A DNA stretch of 64,000 nt from Heliopora coerulea (GCA_030142905.1 JASJOG010000010.1:1377501-1441500), one strand, 5' to 3'; counted from the stretch's first letter, positions 47,301-59,059 are shown. Notes: generated by a model from the letters alone, not told the origin. Translations and numbers: made by a program.

Positions 47301-50300
47301 TCTTCGGACCAAAACGTCATTTCTAGTGAGCAAATGGGAAACAACATTAGTTACATCCGAACGCACTATCAGGGTAGACTACTCTAATTGTTGCTGCACA
47401 CCTGGCTTGTCGGGTAACTAGTTAATGCATCTATTGGGGAACACCACTGGGGAATACTTGCTCATAAATCAAGCTACACAGCAGTAAATAACACCTACAT
47501 GTACTTTACAACCAAAGACTTAACGTTCATACAGTTTTTTACGGAAGACCAATTCGTTTCCCCTAAAAAACCCTGAAGAGACTTATGCCATTATGAGCAC
47601 GAGCCTCCACTATACAACATGTAACACCATTTTGACTTTCACTGTTCCCTTGGGTATGTCAATTTGTACACGAGTTTCTTCTCGATTAACAAGCTACTTG
47701 GACTGACAAGTCACGTGACATAAAACCTCTTAAAACAGCAGATATGAAATTACGAGCCCAGGAAACGGATTTTTGGCGGTGATTTAAGTAACACTCTGGT
47801 GTTTTGGTATTCATCATCTGATGTTTTCGGTTGCCCCGATTGTACCCTGAGAACCCTCACTGAATGAGATGTTTTATAAATTCCCAATTTTGACGAAGAC
47901 GAACTGAGCCAGCAGTGGTTTGTGCGACCAAAAGCGATCGGTATCAAGAGGGTTCGAATCCGTGGTGAAACCAAGTTTTCTATTTATTTATTTTATTTGC
48001 ACTCAAAGTGTTTTCTCTTTTACGCTGCAATGTTTGATTTTCTTGAAACTTTTGTATAGTCAAAATGTTAAAATTAGAGTTATAAACTAAAGTGACCGGT
48101 CGTCAAATTAGGGTATAAGCGAGGCGGGAAACTCGCCAATGGGACGGTTAGGTTAGGATTTCGGTTTAGGTTAGGTTACCCAGATAATCCGTGGTCGAAT
48201 TTGAAGTCAAGGAAAGAAACAAGTGAAAGATTTTGAGTTGTTTCTTGTTTATGCGACTTGATGGAGTCAGGGTGTGGAAGGTACACTTGCATGGAGAACC
48301 CGAAAACATCAGGATGGCAAAGCCGTTTGGGATGGCAAAGAACACTTACGTAAGGGACGACTGCGTCGCCGATCAAGTCTTCCAACAATTACGACGTAAT
48401 GGAAAGGCGAGTGGTAATTGATGGGATTCTATCGGGAGTCAATCAGCGACTGTTGTAGAAGTTGAATCCGGTTCAACTTCTACAACAATTACAACAGTCG
48501 CTGACCAATCAACATTTAATGGAAACATTCGTCCCCGACTGACTGCGACAGGAAGGTGCCTACAAGACCACAGTCACAGGATAATGTTTTATATATTATG
48601 TAATGATGAGTCTAACGCAGAGTTTAATTTTAACTGACGAGCGGTTCATGGATGTTGCTCGTGTATACCCAGCCACCTTCCAAAGATCGTCGGTTGTGTT
48701 TTGCGAAAAAAAAAGCACCGAATCAATTGGTTTCCTCTTCCTTGATTTTTTGCGAATCATTGCCAAGGCAAGCAGCAACATCTTTTGGTATTTTACTAGT
48801 AACTTTCGACTTAATTGTGCCATCTACGTTCAGCGTTTTAACCTGAGGAATATTTTATGACAGCATGTTCGAAGCCAAATTGTGGCTCTCGCCCAGGTCT
48901 AAATTTTTTCCAAACCACCTGCTAGCACAGTTTCAACATAAATCAGCGATCACGTCCTGAATACTAGAGGAAAATTGGTGGCTAAATTACAACAATTACA
49001 CATATATGGAAACACAATTGTTGTGATGGGATCGGCGACAGTCGTCGACTGAACCATCAATTACAACTATATGGAAACCAGTTTTAACGTATTCCAACGC
49101 GCGGTTCAAGGACAAGGTAAATGATTGACACTTCAACGCTTGAATTTTTTCTGTTCTTTGTCCTCTCTTTGTTTGCTCGGTCCATTCATTGGTTTTATTG
49201 TTCTTGATGTCAGACATTTCGGACACTGGGCGTAAATGTTTTCAGATCTAGAGACAGTTGTTATTATGACTATCGTAGTTTTTCATAATTTTTTACAGCT
49301 TTTCTGCTTAAATGAAAAAAACATCCCGAAGCCTGTATTAAGGCAAACACATGGGAAATAAAATAAACACCCACTTCGAAAAACCACCAACTATAAGGTT
49401 AGCAAATCGAACTAGCACCCCAGGTGCCAATTCGAGTATTTACGGTAATGAAAATGTATCGTATCATATATTAAGACAATTGAGCGGATCGATACTGTAC
49501 CTTCAGACGGAGGCGGCTGAGCTTTGAATTTTTTGATTGCTTCTTCACAATTATAATTACACTGTAGCAGAACATAAAGAGCCTGTAAAAGAAATTAATC
49601 TTCTATAGTTGCGTACCAGCAACATTTGTGTTGGGGAAATCTGACCCAAAACAGTTCTGCTGACCCTTTTCTCCTGAAAACAATAACTAAAAATATCACT
49701 GTGAAAGTGAGCACAATATGAAAAAAATGGGGAATTTTACAACCCGAACTTTCTTGGGTGCATTTTGTAATGTCTGCTTCTGGTTAAATGTTTTTAGAGC
49801 GGGTCAAGTAACTACTTTAACTGGCAATGGGTAGCTGAAACCCAATCAGATGTGCTCATTTAATATGTATCTGATGGTCTGATAGTGTACTTCTGAATAG
49901 TAGAAACAGTGGTGGTCACAACAGCATTCTTTAATAAATCATGGGGTTAGCAGGAAGAGTTATATCCGCCTCCCACAAACAAAAATGATACAGACCTGTT
50001 CATCATCTCCCTTTCCCTCAACAGAAGGCGATTCTCCGTCCCAAGCGCTTGAAGCACAAACAACGTTCATGTACTTTTGCACTAGACAAAGCAAAGAGCA
50101 AGAATTACTTACAATGAATAATAAATACTTATTAACCTAGAGCGAAGGGCACACGGAAAGTATTTGCCGAAGTTTTTCGTAAAGACCGAGCGACAAAGGA
50201 GTAAAGCCTGTCCGACAAAACCAGCGGAAAATAATGCCCAGTGCGGACCGAGCAAACGAAGTTAATAAGGAACTTATTACAAAGCTTTTCGCTGCCTTTC

Positions 50301-53300
50301 TTTTCCATTTCTAACTGGGTTTTTGCAATCGGATGTTGTTGTTTATCTTACCTCATCACTTGTTCGTTTTGCTTCTTGTTCTACTGGGTGAACACTCATT
50401 AATCGTACTTTTATACAATTAGCTGTAAACTTTCATCTTAAAACTCATTAATAATTCATGAGAAAAATCATAACTGTATCGTGTCTTCAAATGAGATAAA
50501 GACAAGCTTACGTTTCTCCTCAAATTCTCTTCAAATTTTTAGGCTTGCAAAAAAAAAAGAAGTTTCCAAACTTTGCCCGCGAAGTAGCGTATTAAGAGAT
50601 TCGTTTTAAAAGACATTTAAAAAACCTCGCAGTGCGTGCTTTAACGGATCTAAAATACTCGCCTATCGCTCCTGTATTACATTTGATAAAGCACTCCAGC
50701 TCGGTTTTTAAATATTGGTTAAAATCAACTCGAAGATTTTCCTGTCAAAACTTAGCGGGCCGGCATGAAAAGCGCATTGGACTTGCTCAACTCGGTAAAA
50801 TATCGGACCGTTCACCACCAATGAGCATGCGCAATTTTGCGTACAGACCGAAAAACGTGCTCAGCCACATAACAATGCTAGTTAAAACATGTCTCGATGT
50901 TTGAACCCGGCAAATGCTTCACCGTTTAAAGAATAAAAACTTAAAACTTTTGTGAACATTTAATGCTTATATTAAGTAAGCATGGACAATGAGCAAAAGC
51001 TGTGCTAACGAGTGCCTTATTAATACAGCAAATGTTGACGAAAGCAATCTTAAAGTTCTTGCTTTGTTGAAGAATTAGTTTCCAAGAAAATAGACCATAC
51101 GGAAATAATCTGTTCTTTTCCTTCTTTTTCATCCTCCCCCCCTTACGATTGCGTTCCGTTTCGTTTCTTTCCATTCCATTCCTTTCCTCGTTTCTTTTCC
51201 TTCCTCACAACGTTTCATTTCTTTTACTTTTTCTTTCATCCTTTCTTCGCAACGTATGTCCTAGTTGATGAAATCAATGGTATAAATATCTGTAGTATAC
51301 CGTTTGTAGGACCACGAAAGCAGACAAATGACCGGTTCCCCTTATTACGTCAGCTGAATACAAGTTCCAGAATACTCCACGACGTATACTTTTTCATACA
51401 CATATTCAATACTCAAAGGGAATGGAAAGACTGTTGAGAGATTAGCATAACAAAGAAAATTTGAAAAAGCCTTCTGGTAGCCGTATTAAGCAGTTAAATA
51501 AGGGGAATCGGCCACTGAAATTAATGAGCAACTCCTTCCTAGTGATAACCTGGGTTCAGGGGATCAGTGATCAGAAGTCATTCATCGCTATAGCAACACG
51601 TTTTTCCCACTTAAGCGTTATTACTTTGTTCTGTAAATTTTTTGTGAAGAATTCTTTCAAATTTTCCACGGATCAAAAAGCCTTTCAAACCACTATGATG
51701 CCATAGAGAATTTTCATTCCCGTTCGCTCCCAGAATAACGCTGCTACTTTTGCTGTTAGTGTCTCGAGAATTTGTCTAATTAAACCTCACACCCACAGCC
51801 CTGCCAATCTGGTAATTCACCCGAAGTGAAGGCCCTCTCTGGCCCGCTCCAAGCTCCTTATATTATGATAATTTCATGTTTACTTCAATTTCTGTTATAT
51901 TCCCAGGTCCGGTTAATAACTAATTTACCTCATTAAAATTCATTTGCACTAATACTACCTCCAATGACGTCAAACCGGGTCGTATTAGGACTAATACGAC
52001 CCGGTTTGACGTCACCGGAGGTAGTATTAGTTGAATTTTGGCAAACATGATATTATTATAAATAATACCATGAAATGAGGTGCATTAGCTATTAAACCTC
52101 CCGCTCGATTCGGGTCATTTAGTAAAATTTCCTCGAGCCTTTGGTCCTCGGGAATTTTACTAAACGACCCTCACTTATAATAATTGTATAATGGTACCAA
52201 CGGTATGCAACTAAAACTGACACCTCGGTAAAGACAAGTGTTTTTTGCGCTTTTAGTTTTTTTTAATACTAAAAATGTGTATGAAAATTTAAAACTGGTG
52301 CCTCTGAGCTTAGACAGCTTCAAAATCTTCAATTAACAATCAAATGTCGAGACAATGATTTGACAGTTTGTTGAACTTTGCAAAATATTTTTGAATCTTC
52401 AAAAAAGAAGACCAAAAAAGTGGAATTTTTGTTTCTGAAAATGTCGCCCCAAAAAGTTTTGCACCTGCGACAATCGCCCTACTGTCCCCCGCCTTCCTTT
52501 TGTACGGCACTGCTCACAGCTCACGACTTTTTTAAGGCACAAACCAAAGGAATGAATGGTTTGTTTTGTGTCACCAGAATGCTAAAACGGGCCATGTGAA
52601 GACTACAATATTGTCGAAAATATTAACTTTCATCACAGTTATAGTTCTGATCTGGTGTCCCAACCCTCCTAAAATACTGTTCTACGGTCCTTGCGTTTTA
52701 ATTTTATTTTATTACTGTGCCTTACAATTGGCTTTTGTACTTATGATAAAGCAAATAAGTTTCTATGTCACGTTTACGAGGGATGGCGATTTCACATCAA
52801 ATATCCTTCGTGCCTGCTTTCGCCGCTTTGAATTAGCAATCATGTCGAGTCTGCAAGCATTTGAGTAGATCAAGCTGTACATGGTCTCACAACCTGTACA
52901 AAAACGCTAGTTCCTTTTCGCTTTTATCCAGTCTTTGCCCTTGTCTATACCGTGAACTTTCACAAGAGCCATTAGACAGTTCCATGTTTACTTCGACTGA
53001 GTGACAGCCGTTTGTAAGGGCTCATTTACAAGATACGATTGCATATCGTTGAGGATAGTGCATCCTGGGATATGTTATGTTGTCTCGTGGGCACAATTCC
53101 TGATTTTGATTCGCTTAATAATGTAGCAGTACATCCAGGAAGCTAAGAAAGAATAACCGTATTGAAAGTAACTATATATTTGAAACTAACTTACACTCTT
53201 CGTCGGATATTCCTTCAGGACTCCACAAACATTTACTAGTTTGTTCATTAGCTGCAAGTCAAAAGCAAACATCGTTAGTTCCGTAGCCGTGAATGTACTA

Positions 53301-56300
53301 TGCAAAGTTGAAATACCAAGGGCGGCTTTTTACGAAGACTTTTAGTGCAACATAACGCTACAACACAGTTTTGTTGAAAATCGACCACAAATGGCAACTC
53401 ATACGCATGCGGTTTTTATATATTTTTTCCGTATAAAATCGTCACTGAAAATTGTTCCGGGCAACATCAGCTCAAAACCTGCCACAAATCGCCTTATATG
53501 AAGCTACAAGATAGTTGAGATGTTTGCGGAGGTTTGCGTTGCATACGATCACTGACGATTTGTTCCACCACACTGGTACGGTAATTGGGGCGCATGGGGG
53601 TATTTCCCCGAGAATATTTTGCTACCCACGTTTTACTCCTAGGTCGCCATGAATGTGCCAGATCTGTATTTCTTAGTCGCTATTTATACCAGGAAAACTT
53701 ACTTTCAGTGGAAAAATGGGGCGCATGTTTCCTCTGATTCTATTTTATTGGAACCACATAGGGTTAATTCTCTGTAATCGTAATAACGGTAATTTTTTTC
53801 CCCAGCAAATGTCACATGTTTTTAGGAGTTGCACTCATTAGAAGTTTTGTTTGCCTCTCGTTTGCCCTTTCCCCCAACTAAGGTCTGATACGCAATTTAC
53901 TGTCTTTATTGTCAGTACGTAAGGATGCTCACAACACTCGCAATGTACCGTTGTTAGAGTTCTGTGCAAGATTTTGCACCAGAATGCCATACATACAACA
54001 TGTAAGGAGCAAAAGTAACTTATTCCGACATACAGTGATTGCTCGCCGGGAATGTACTTTCTGGGACTTCTGCTTGATGCTCAGGACCAATCTGAATTTC
54101 CTGCGAAAGAGTCAAGGGAGTAAATGATATTGAGCTAGAACATCACAATCAAAGTTTATCAGTTATCATTACTCTGAAAAGAACGGCTTTGTCGATTGCA
54201 GAGAGAAATAACAAGTGTATATCATAAAGCGAAAGCTCTTCTTTCAAGACCAAACTGGGACTAGATCGGAAAAATACAACTACAAGGCCTTCCAGCATAG
54301 AATCAAGCTCGCTACCCTCTAAATCTAAGCCAGTATTCCACCAATTTACGTATACAAAGTTAGGGATGCTTGTGAAATAAAAAGGGTACATTAAACTTAA
54401 TACACAACAACACAGTCTATACTGCATTTGTAGCTCAGCTCCTGGCAATTATTTTCGTAGCTCGGCCGTCCGAGTACAGGACTAGAGCGTTAACGATTCC
54501 ACGGCGTAGGCCTAGTAGCTGCACTTTTGCCAACTGTTAGCTGTTGCAAAATTTCAAAAAGATGTTCACTCCAAGTTACGTATGTCAGTACACATGTCAA
54601 CTTTTCAGCAATCAATCACCCTCGATCAGGGGCTTGGGCGGAAATTTTTCTTGGGGAGGATTAAGATTCAATATCAACTGTATGGGGGTTAGTATCAAAT
54701 ATCAGCTTTATTATACGGCTTTTTAATGCAATTTTGTGGCAGGAATGAGGGATTTGGATCTCTGAACCCCCCATCGTAACGGCACTGCCCTAGATTTTAG
54801 TTTGCTTAATTTTCTTCCCATTTGACTGTTTTAATAATTTTTTCAGTTGTTTCCAAATCTATTAAGTTATTAACGACCTTCTCATTCTTGGGTACCTTCC
54901 AGCTATAAAAATTGTCCAACAAACGGCTATAAAAACAACATACTTCCAAATTTACCTTTCTCCAGTCTTCCGTTGGAGAATAATCTTCATCAGATGAAGA
55001 TGAATCAGTGTCAGGAAAATACTGATATGCTGCAGCCACTATTAAGACATTGAACATCAACTTACAGTAAAACAATATCAAAACTCGTCTACTTCCTATA
55101 CACAACAGGAACATAGCAAAAGCTAAGTTGAGTTGACTTCCATTATGTCGGTTACTTAATTTCCAAACGACAGAGAGGGCATGTCATTAGTTAGTTCATC
55201 AGTTTACTACGATAATATTCTAGCTGTGTGTTCTACGTTTCTCTCCTCTTCCTCTTGCCAGCAGAATTTGATCAATCGCAACACACGCTTGCCTTACTTA
55301 AATCCGATGAGCCAGATTTTCAGGTAGGACGTCTGAATTTTTGTATGAGGGTTCATTGATGCGCGAGCTCCGAAGGGCCGACATTTTTGGTGTTCCGAAA
55401 TTATGCTTCCCAGAATAATTGGAGTGGCAAGGGGTAAGTTTCTACAGTTAACTGTAAAATTCCAAACCATTCGGGATATATTATCCAGGTATTTCAGCAG
55501 CATTCTCGACCTACTAAAGTACCAAACAGATAGTTTTCAGTTCTATTAGAAAAGTACAATGTACATGTACTGTATGTTGCAGCTTAAAGTGTTAACGGCA
55601 ATACCTAATTTTATTGCTTCCAGATATTTAGAAAAGATATGTTGTGATTAGGTTTACAATGCAAAGAAGAACTACATCCAGGCTCATTGGTAACTTGAAT
55701 ATGCCAGAACTGCATGAAACAAAACACGTAGCAATTTGTTTACCAAAGCATCTATGAAATTCTCATGGGAGTTAAAAAGGGATTTAAAACTCTCCGAGTT
55801 TAGCCTATGACCTTTCATCACCACCGTATTTGACAGTGTGATGACTCCTACGTTTCGAATGTGAATAGCAAGCATGGTACTAAACTTTGGTACTACGAAA
55901 CTATAGAAATTTTATTTAAAAAACCACTTCCTTATCTACAGAATGTCAGTCCACATGCGAATGTACGCTGTGCATCAGGCATGATATCAAGTCTCTTTAC
56001 TAAATGGTATCGAGCTCTGGTGACTGTACGATGGCAGCAGAGTGCCGGTGCACTATATGAACAGTGTGCGTAGCGTTCGAAATAAACAGGCGTCCGACGT
56101 CAAAGACCTGAAAACTGGCCGAACGAATTCGAATAGAGTAAGTCATTTGACGGGCAACATGAAAAATTGAAGTTATTTTTGAGAAGAAAAAATGCTGATC
56201 AATAAATTTTAGGCAGTCCGAAGTCAACCATTGCAACCTGGAAAACTTAAACGTCCACCGGATAATCTTCCAAAAATCTTGATTTTTAAAACTGACGCCT

Positions 56301-58495
56301 TTTAGCTGTTCGATATGACAGACCAATACGCGTATTTTCTTCACAAACTATGTAGTCTGTAAGAACACTAGCAACACAACAACAGCTCCGAAGTAATATG
56401 CTGACACACGTTAGTATCGATTCTAAGTGTATGATGCAAGAGGTCGTGCCGTATTCCAACTCAATATGCTCCATATTTGTGTTCCAGCTAGACGATATTG
56501 TGATACGTTGTTTATATACCAGCGCTAATGCTGTAGCAGTCGAGCTGTCAGGTGCGATGTAGAACGTACGTTTTGGCATATGTACTTGACGTTCTTAATT
56601 TATCATCAATTTATGTTCACTAAAAATCTGCTCCAAACATCTTCAGAAATGTAGCAAAAATTCGCGGCCATTTTTTGACTATGCCGTATTTCGAAGAAAT
56701 TCTGACAATTCAGGTTTCAAACCAAAGCGCGGTATTGTACCGGCATTGTATTAAGATTGGCGTGTACATTTTAATTGTATGACAGTAGCCAGATAGGTTG
56801 AAAGGACTGTGGCAGTACTAAAATATAGATCACATGAACGTCCAACTGTGAACTTACATTACTTAGAAGTCCATCTGTTTCAACTTACTACATCCTTAGG
56901 CAGTCCACCTGTTGTAACTAACTTCAGTTATAAGTACTGTTTTACTCTAAGTCTTGTTTATTAAACCCTTTTACTCCGCAGGGTCACTTCACTGTGGCCA
57001 ACCAAAATATAAGTTACAAATACACTTGGATATTGAAAGCTTGTCAGTTCAAATTGTTTTCGGCCCGAAATGGCAAAATAAACGAAACAAATGCGTTCTC
57101 CAGAAATTTAAGGTTGGTTTTCGAGATAACAAAACGTTTTCTGGTAGTCAATTCAATCGACAATTTTTTTCACAACTTCGACCGATGTAGGATCCGATCG
57201 AAGGTTTTCTTTTAGCCTGAAATTCCCTAAAAAATTGCGCTTCTTAGTGACACGCGACTTACGTTCCATGATATTAGCGTGATGTTTGGATAAAATTCTT
57301 GCAGAAGCAGCACGCTACGCATTCATTCTGAACCCTATTCACACCAACAAAACATGTCTAATTGAGGCGCCTTCCTACGGTAATTCTTAACAAAAGTTTC
57401 GCTGACAAATACGGCTCAGCACATTTGTGTAGTCAGTGACCTTATCGATTTGTCACTCCATAACGACATTACCGTTTGCAGCAATGCAAATATTAAAATA
57501 TCTGTCAATTTCTTGATAAATAAGCAGAGTAAGTGTGACAACGTATTTAATTTTCAAGTTTTCCACGTGGACACCCTCTTTTAAAAATCCTGTGACCTTA
57601 TTGTAAAAAATTACCTCGGCAACCACCCCCAATAATTTGCCATCCTATTCTTAACAGACAGGAAGTAGCTTGAGTGTCTCTGCCCTGTGATAGAAACATG
57701 AATGACGTCATTTCATCCAGAAAAATCCCTAGAGTACACAGAAAAATCCCGAGAGGCGTAGCCGAGTGTTTATAGGTATTTTTTTCATTTGGAATGGCGT
57801 CACGAATGTCTGTATTACAACAGTACAAAGATACGAAAGCTATTTTTTATTTCTTTTATAAAATAACCAAAGTTTTTTTAGTTTTCGTGACGTCATCCAC
57901 GCCTCTATATTCCAATACGAAATGAAATGACGTCAGAGCTAGCGTAGCAAGTGAGCTATTTTATAAAGTGAAATATCAATCCTGACAACAATTTCAAGAA
58001 TACTTCACCGAAAAAGTCAAGGTAACGTGTCTTAATTGCGATAAACCTAGAAGTGTGCGAAAGATCCAACTCTACCATGGTAACAGTAGATATTTCGAAA
58101 TGTTTTGATTTGGTTAATTGCTAAAATTTGTGTTATAAGTAGGAATTTTATATCCTCATAGGTACAACATTTATCATCATCTAAAGACATATCAGTGGAA
58201 AAAAACTTTGCTTACATCCTCTGGTGATCCTTTGGTTCTCAGGAGGAATGCTAGCATTTAGAGAAGATGAAGCAGTTTGAGATTCTGGAGAATCTTGTTG
58301 AAGAGGAGATGGGTTGGGTGAAAGATCCAGTCCATTTTGGGTTACACTTTCAGCATGCCCATACAGTGTCAAAGGTTCAGGTTGAATTTCATCCAAGGGA
58401 ACATCGACACTTCCAGTTTGTTCTCGATCTTCTTGTCTTTGGTTTCCAGCATTATAGTATAAAGCCAACAGTTCTTCCAACGGCACTTCAGCTTG
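43778..58495 (-). CDS. MIER-family corepressor (ELM2/SANT), 5'-partial spliced gene
   Basis: Homologue of mesoderm induction early response proteins (MIER1-3), nuclear corepressors that bind HDAC1/2 through an ELM2-SANT module. Seen, in order: an acidic/Pro-rich exon with VPLEELLALYY, an acidic exon with SSSSDEDYSPTEDWRK, ELM2 pieces CLWSPEGISDEE and ALYVLLQCNYNCEEAIKKF, a post-SANT piece PNKKKYSFHPGIT, and a final exon starting DYMDRFLDENESAASSR. The order and the phase joins are those of MIER proteins. Not found: the first ELM2 exon (expected 53.3-54.9 kb), the SANT core (expected 45.5-49.5 kb), and the 5' end, which should lie right of 58.5 kb. It cannot be assigned to MIER1, 2 or 3, because a single invertebrate gene usually corresponds to all three. 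The family comparison is from memory. Confidence 0.85.
44340..45438 (+). other. MIER last intron with decayed coding-like sequence
   Basis: On plus, 44430-45030 gives protein-like pieces in shifting frames (MELGTPTKKELFQAFTIPDP near 44590, YINWTSPPDTARLGRLDILC near 44850). It looks like a degraded retrocopy or transposon gene. The family was not recognised. Confidence 0.25.
45439..45508 (-). CDS. MIER exon (post-SANT, KKKYSFHPGIT)
   Basis: Encodes RHDAFSWQLRPNKKKYSFHP then GI, the basic block that follows the SANT domain. Phase 1 in and phase 2 out. The outgoing AC joins with G of the last exon to give the Thr of the family's HPG-T-DYMD sequence. Confidence 0.82.
46979..47168. mobile_element. 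MITE, family TTTAGTACAATCACACAGGTGA, copy 2
   Basis: Ends TTTAGTACAATCACACAGGT (46979) and ACCTGTGCAATTATACTAAA (about 47149-47168) form 24-bp terminal inverted repeats. It lies in the MIER intron where the SANT exon is expected. Confidence 0.65.
48444..48504. repeat. palindrome in MIER intron
   Basis: Inner arms TTGTAGAAGTTGAATCC and its inverse meet around 48469. An outer CAGCGACTG/CAGTCGCTG pair is offset by an inserted CAACAATTAC. Confidence 0.65.
49501..49582 (-). CDS. MIER exon (ELM2 helix ALYVLLQCNYN)
   Basis: Encodes ALYVLLQCNYNCEEAIKKF, the C-terminal ELM2 helix that contacts HDAC in the family, then KAQPPPSE. In vertebrate MIER proteins this helix leads straight into SANT. Here it leaves in phase 1 at GTACAG, and the SANT exon was not found downstream. 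Confidence 0.85.
49996..50081 (-). CDS. MIER exon (ELM2 linker)
   Basis: Encodes QKYMNVVCASSAWDGESPSV then EGKGDDEQ. Phase 1 in and phase 0 out fit both neighbours exactly. The donor GTCTGT is poor, but the next exon restores the conserved D-E-Q-A-L-Y sequence across the junction, so the site is supported by homology. Confidence 0.78.
50130..50900. mobile_element. modular non-autonomous element, copy 2
   Basis: Holds the same blocks as 15960-16925 in the same orientation (GACCGAGCGACAAAGGAG, TTTTATACAATTAGCT, GACCGTTCACCACCAATGAG, foldback block 50455-50720), but the foldback block stands before rather than after the GACCGTTC block. Confidence 0.5.
51110..51245. repeat. pyrimidine-rich degenerate TTTCC tract
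   Basis: About 130 bases nearly all C/T on plus, made of CGTTTC, CTTTCC and CATTCC words. It is a possible triplex-forming or degenerate pentamer repeat in a MIER intron. Confidence 0.7.
51936..52040. repeat. 105-bp near-perfect palindrome
   Basis: Arms around 51961-51988 and 51991-52018 (CCAATGACGTCAAACCGGGT...) continue outward through AATACTACCTCC/GGAGGTAGTATT. Only two bases lie at the centre. Each arm carries a TGACGTCA octamer. Confidence 0.8.
52112..52170. repeat. second palindrome 70 bp after the first
   Basis: Arms GGGTCATTTAGTAAAATTTC...CTCGAG and the near-exact inverse, loop about 8 bases. Confidence 0.7.
53195..53251 (-). CDS. MIER exon (ELM2 part, CLWSPEGISDEE)
   Basis: Encodes NEQTSKCLWSPEGISDEE, matching the L-W-x-P segment after the start of ELM2. 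It needs an incoming phase of 1, but the previous recognised exon leaves in phase 0, so one exon is missing in between. Acceptor CTTGCAG, donor GTAAGT. Confidence 0.78.
54956..55038 (-). CDS. MIER exon (DEDYSPTEDWRK)
   Basis: Encodes AAAYQYFPDTDSSSSDEDYS then PTEDWRK, the acidic strip and E-D-W-(K/R)-K motif just ahead of ELM2. Phase 1 in, phase 0 out, donor GTAAAT. Confidence 0.82.
55115..57600. other. MIER intron, nothing recognised
   Basis: AT-rich sequence with short frames on both strands, none with exon signals or a known domain. Confidence 0.5.
57668..57970. repeat. foldback repeat with TGACGTCA octamers, copy 2
   Basis: Same order of blocks as 1757-2082: GTGTCTCTG, GATAGAAACATGAATGACGT, GGCGTAGCCGAGTGTTT, AAAATAACCAAAGTTTT and two later TGACGTCA sites. 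It lies in a MIER intron. The hairpin is more decayed than in copy 1. Confidence 0.6.
58216..58495 (-). CDS. MIER exon (VPLEELLALYY, acidic/Pro-rich)
   Basis: Encodes QAEVPLEELLALYYNAGNQR followed by a Glu/Gln/Ser/Pro-rich tract ending NQRITRG. The P-L-E-E-L-L-A-L-Y block precedes the ELM2 domain in MIER proteins. It leaves in phase 1 at GTAAGC, which fits the exon at 55038. The acceptor TTTTAAG is unusual in lacking a pyrimidine just before AG. If it is wrong, an ATG at 58507 would be a possible start. Confidence 0.75.
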
Positions 58496-58571
58496 CTTAA
58501 AATCCAAGATACAATGTAATATGTAACGTACAGTATGTACATACTTCTCAAACAGTGAACTCAGAAATGGT

Positions 58572-58890
58572 TTAGAGGACCAAGAATCGAACCCGGAGCT
58601 TTCTGATCGCCAGTGAGATGGTCAACCGAGTGACATGCTCAACCAAGCGAGATGCTCAACTGAGTGAAATGCTTAACCCAGCTACACACTCGGATGGTAT
58701 AGTAAAATGAAGGTTACGACGTATATTCCCACGTGGTAGCATGTTGTTACCTGAGGTGGTATCTGTGGACATGGAGTGCAGTACATCATGCAACATTCCC
58801 TCAACCAAATGTTTCAGTGTAGTTCAATGGTTGATTATTTCACTGGTGATCAAGGAGTTAAGCGTTCGATTCCGGTTTACAGCTAGCGTG
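58572..58890. repeat. two SINE-like pieces, one with a tandemly expanded A box
   Basis: On minus, 58640-58572 reads TCACTGGCGATCAGAAAGC then GGGTTCGATTC. Beyond it the A-box region GTTGAGCATCTC is repeated about four times at roughly 20-bp spacing (58610-58680). A second, CpG-decayed piece lies on plus at 58815-58890 (TTCAATGGTTGATTATTTCA ... GCGTTCGATTCC). Confidence 0.55.
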
Positions 58891-59059
58891 CTGTCTGAAA
58901 CGCCCAGACCTTAGCAGCACTTACGGATTCAAAGAGGATTTTTTTTTCGATGGGTGCATTCCATTCACGAATCCAAGCACTTTTAGCGCGAAAGAGTGAA
59001 TAGCATGGTGTCAGTTTAAGTATAGCAACCCATATCCTTGCCTATTCATGCGGACTGCG

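Larger units (their letters stand above)
45509..49500. other. MIER intron region, SANT exon expected
   Basis: Contains the MITE at 46979, a tRNA-like GGGTTCGAATCCGTGG at 47957-47973, and the palindrome at 48444. No SANT-coding exon was seen on minus. Confidence 0.5.

Noticed and set aside
47930..47975. tRNA gene at GGGTTCGAATCCGTGG
   Set aside because: The B-box and T-arm look good, but no full cloverleaf was found upstream. More likely a SINE fragment.
52566..52868. 100-residue hydrophobic plus-strand frame in a MIER intron
   Set aside because: Two hydrophobic stretches but no known domain, no splice signals and T-rich composition. Probably chance.
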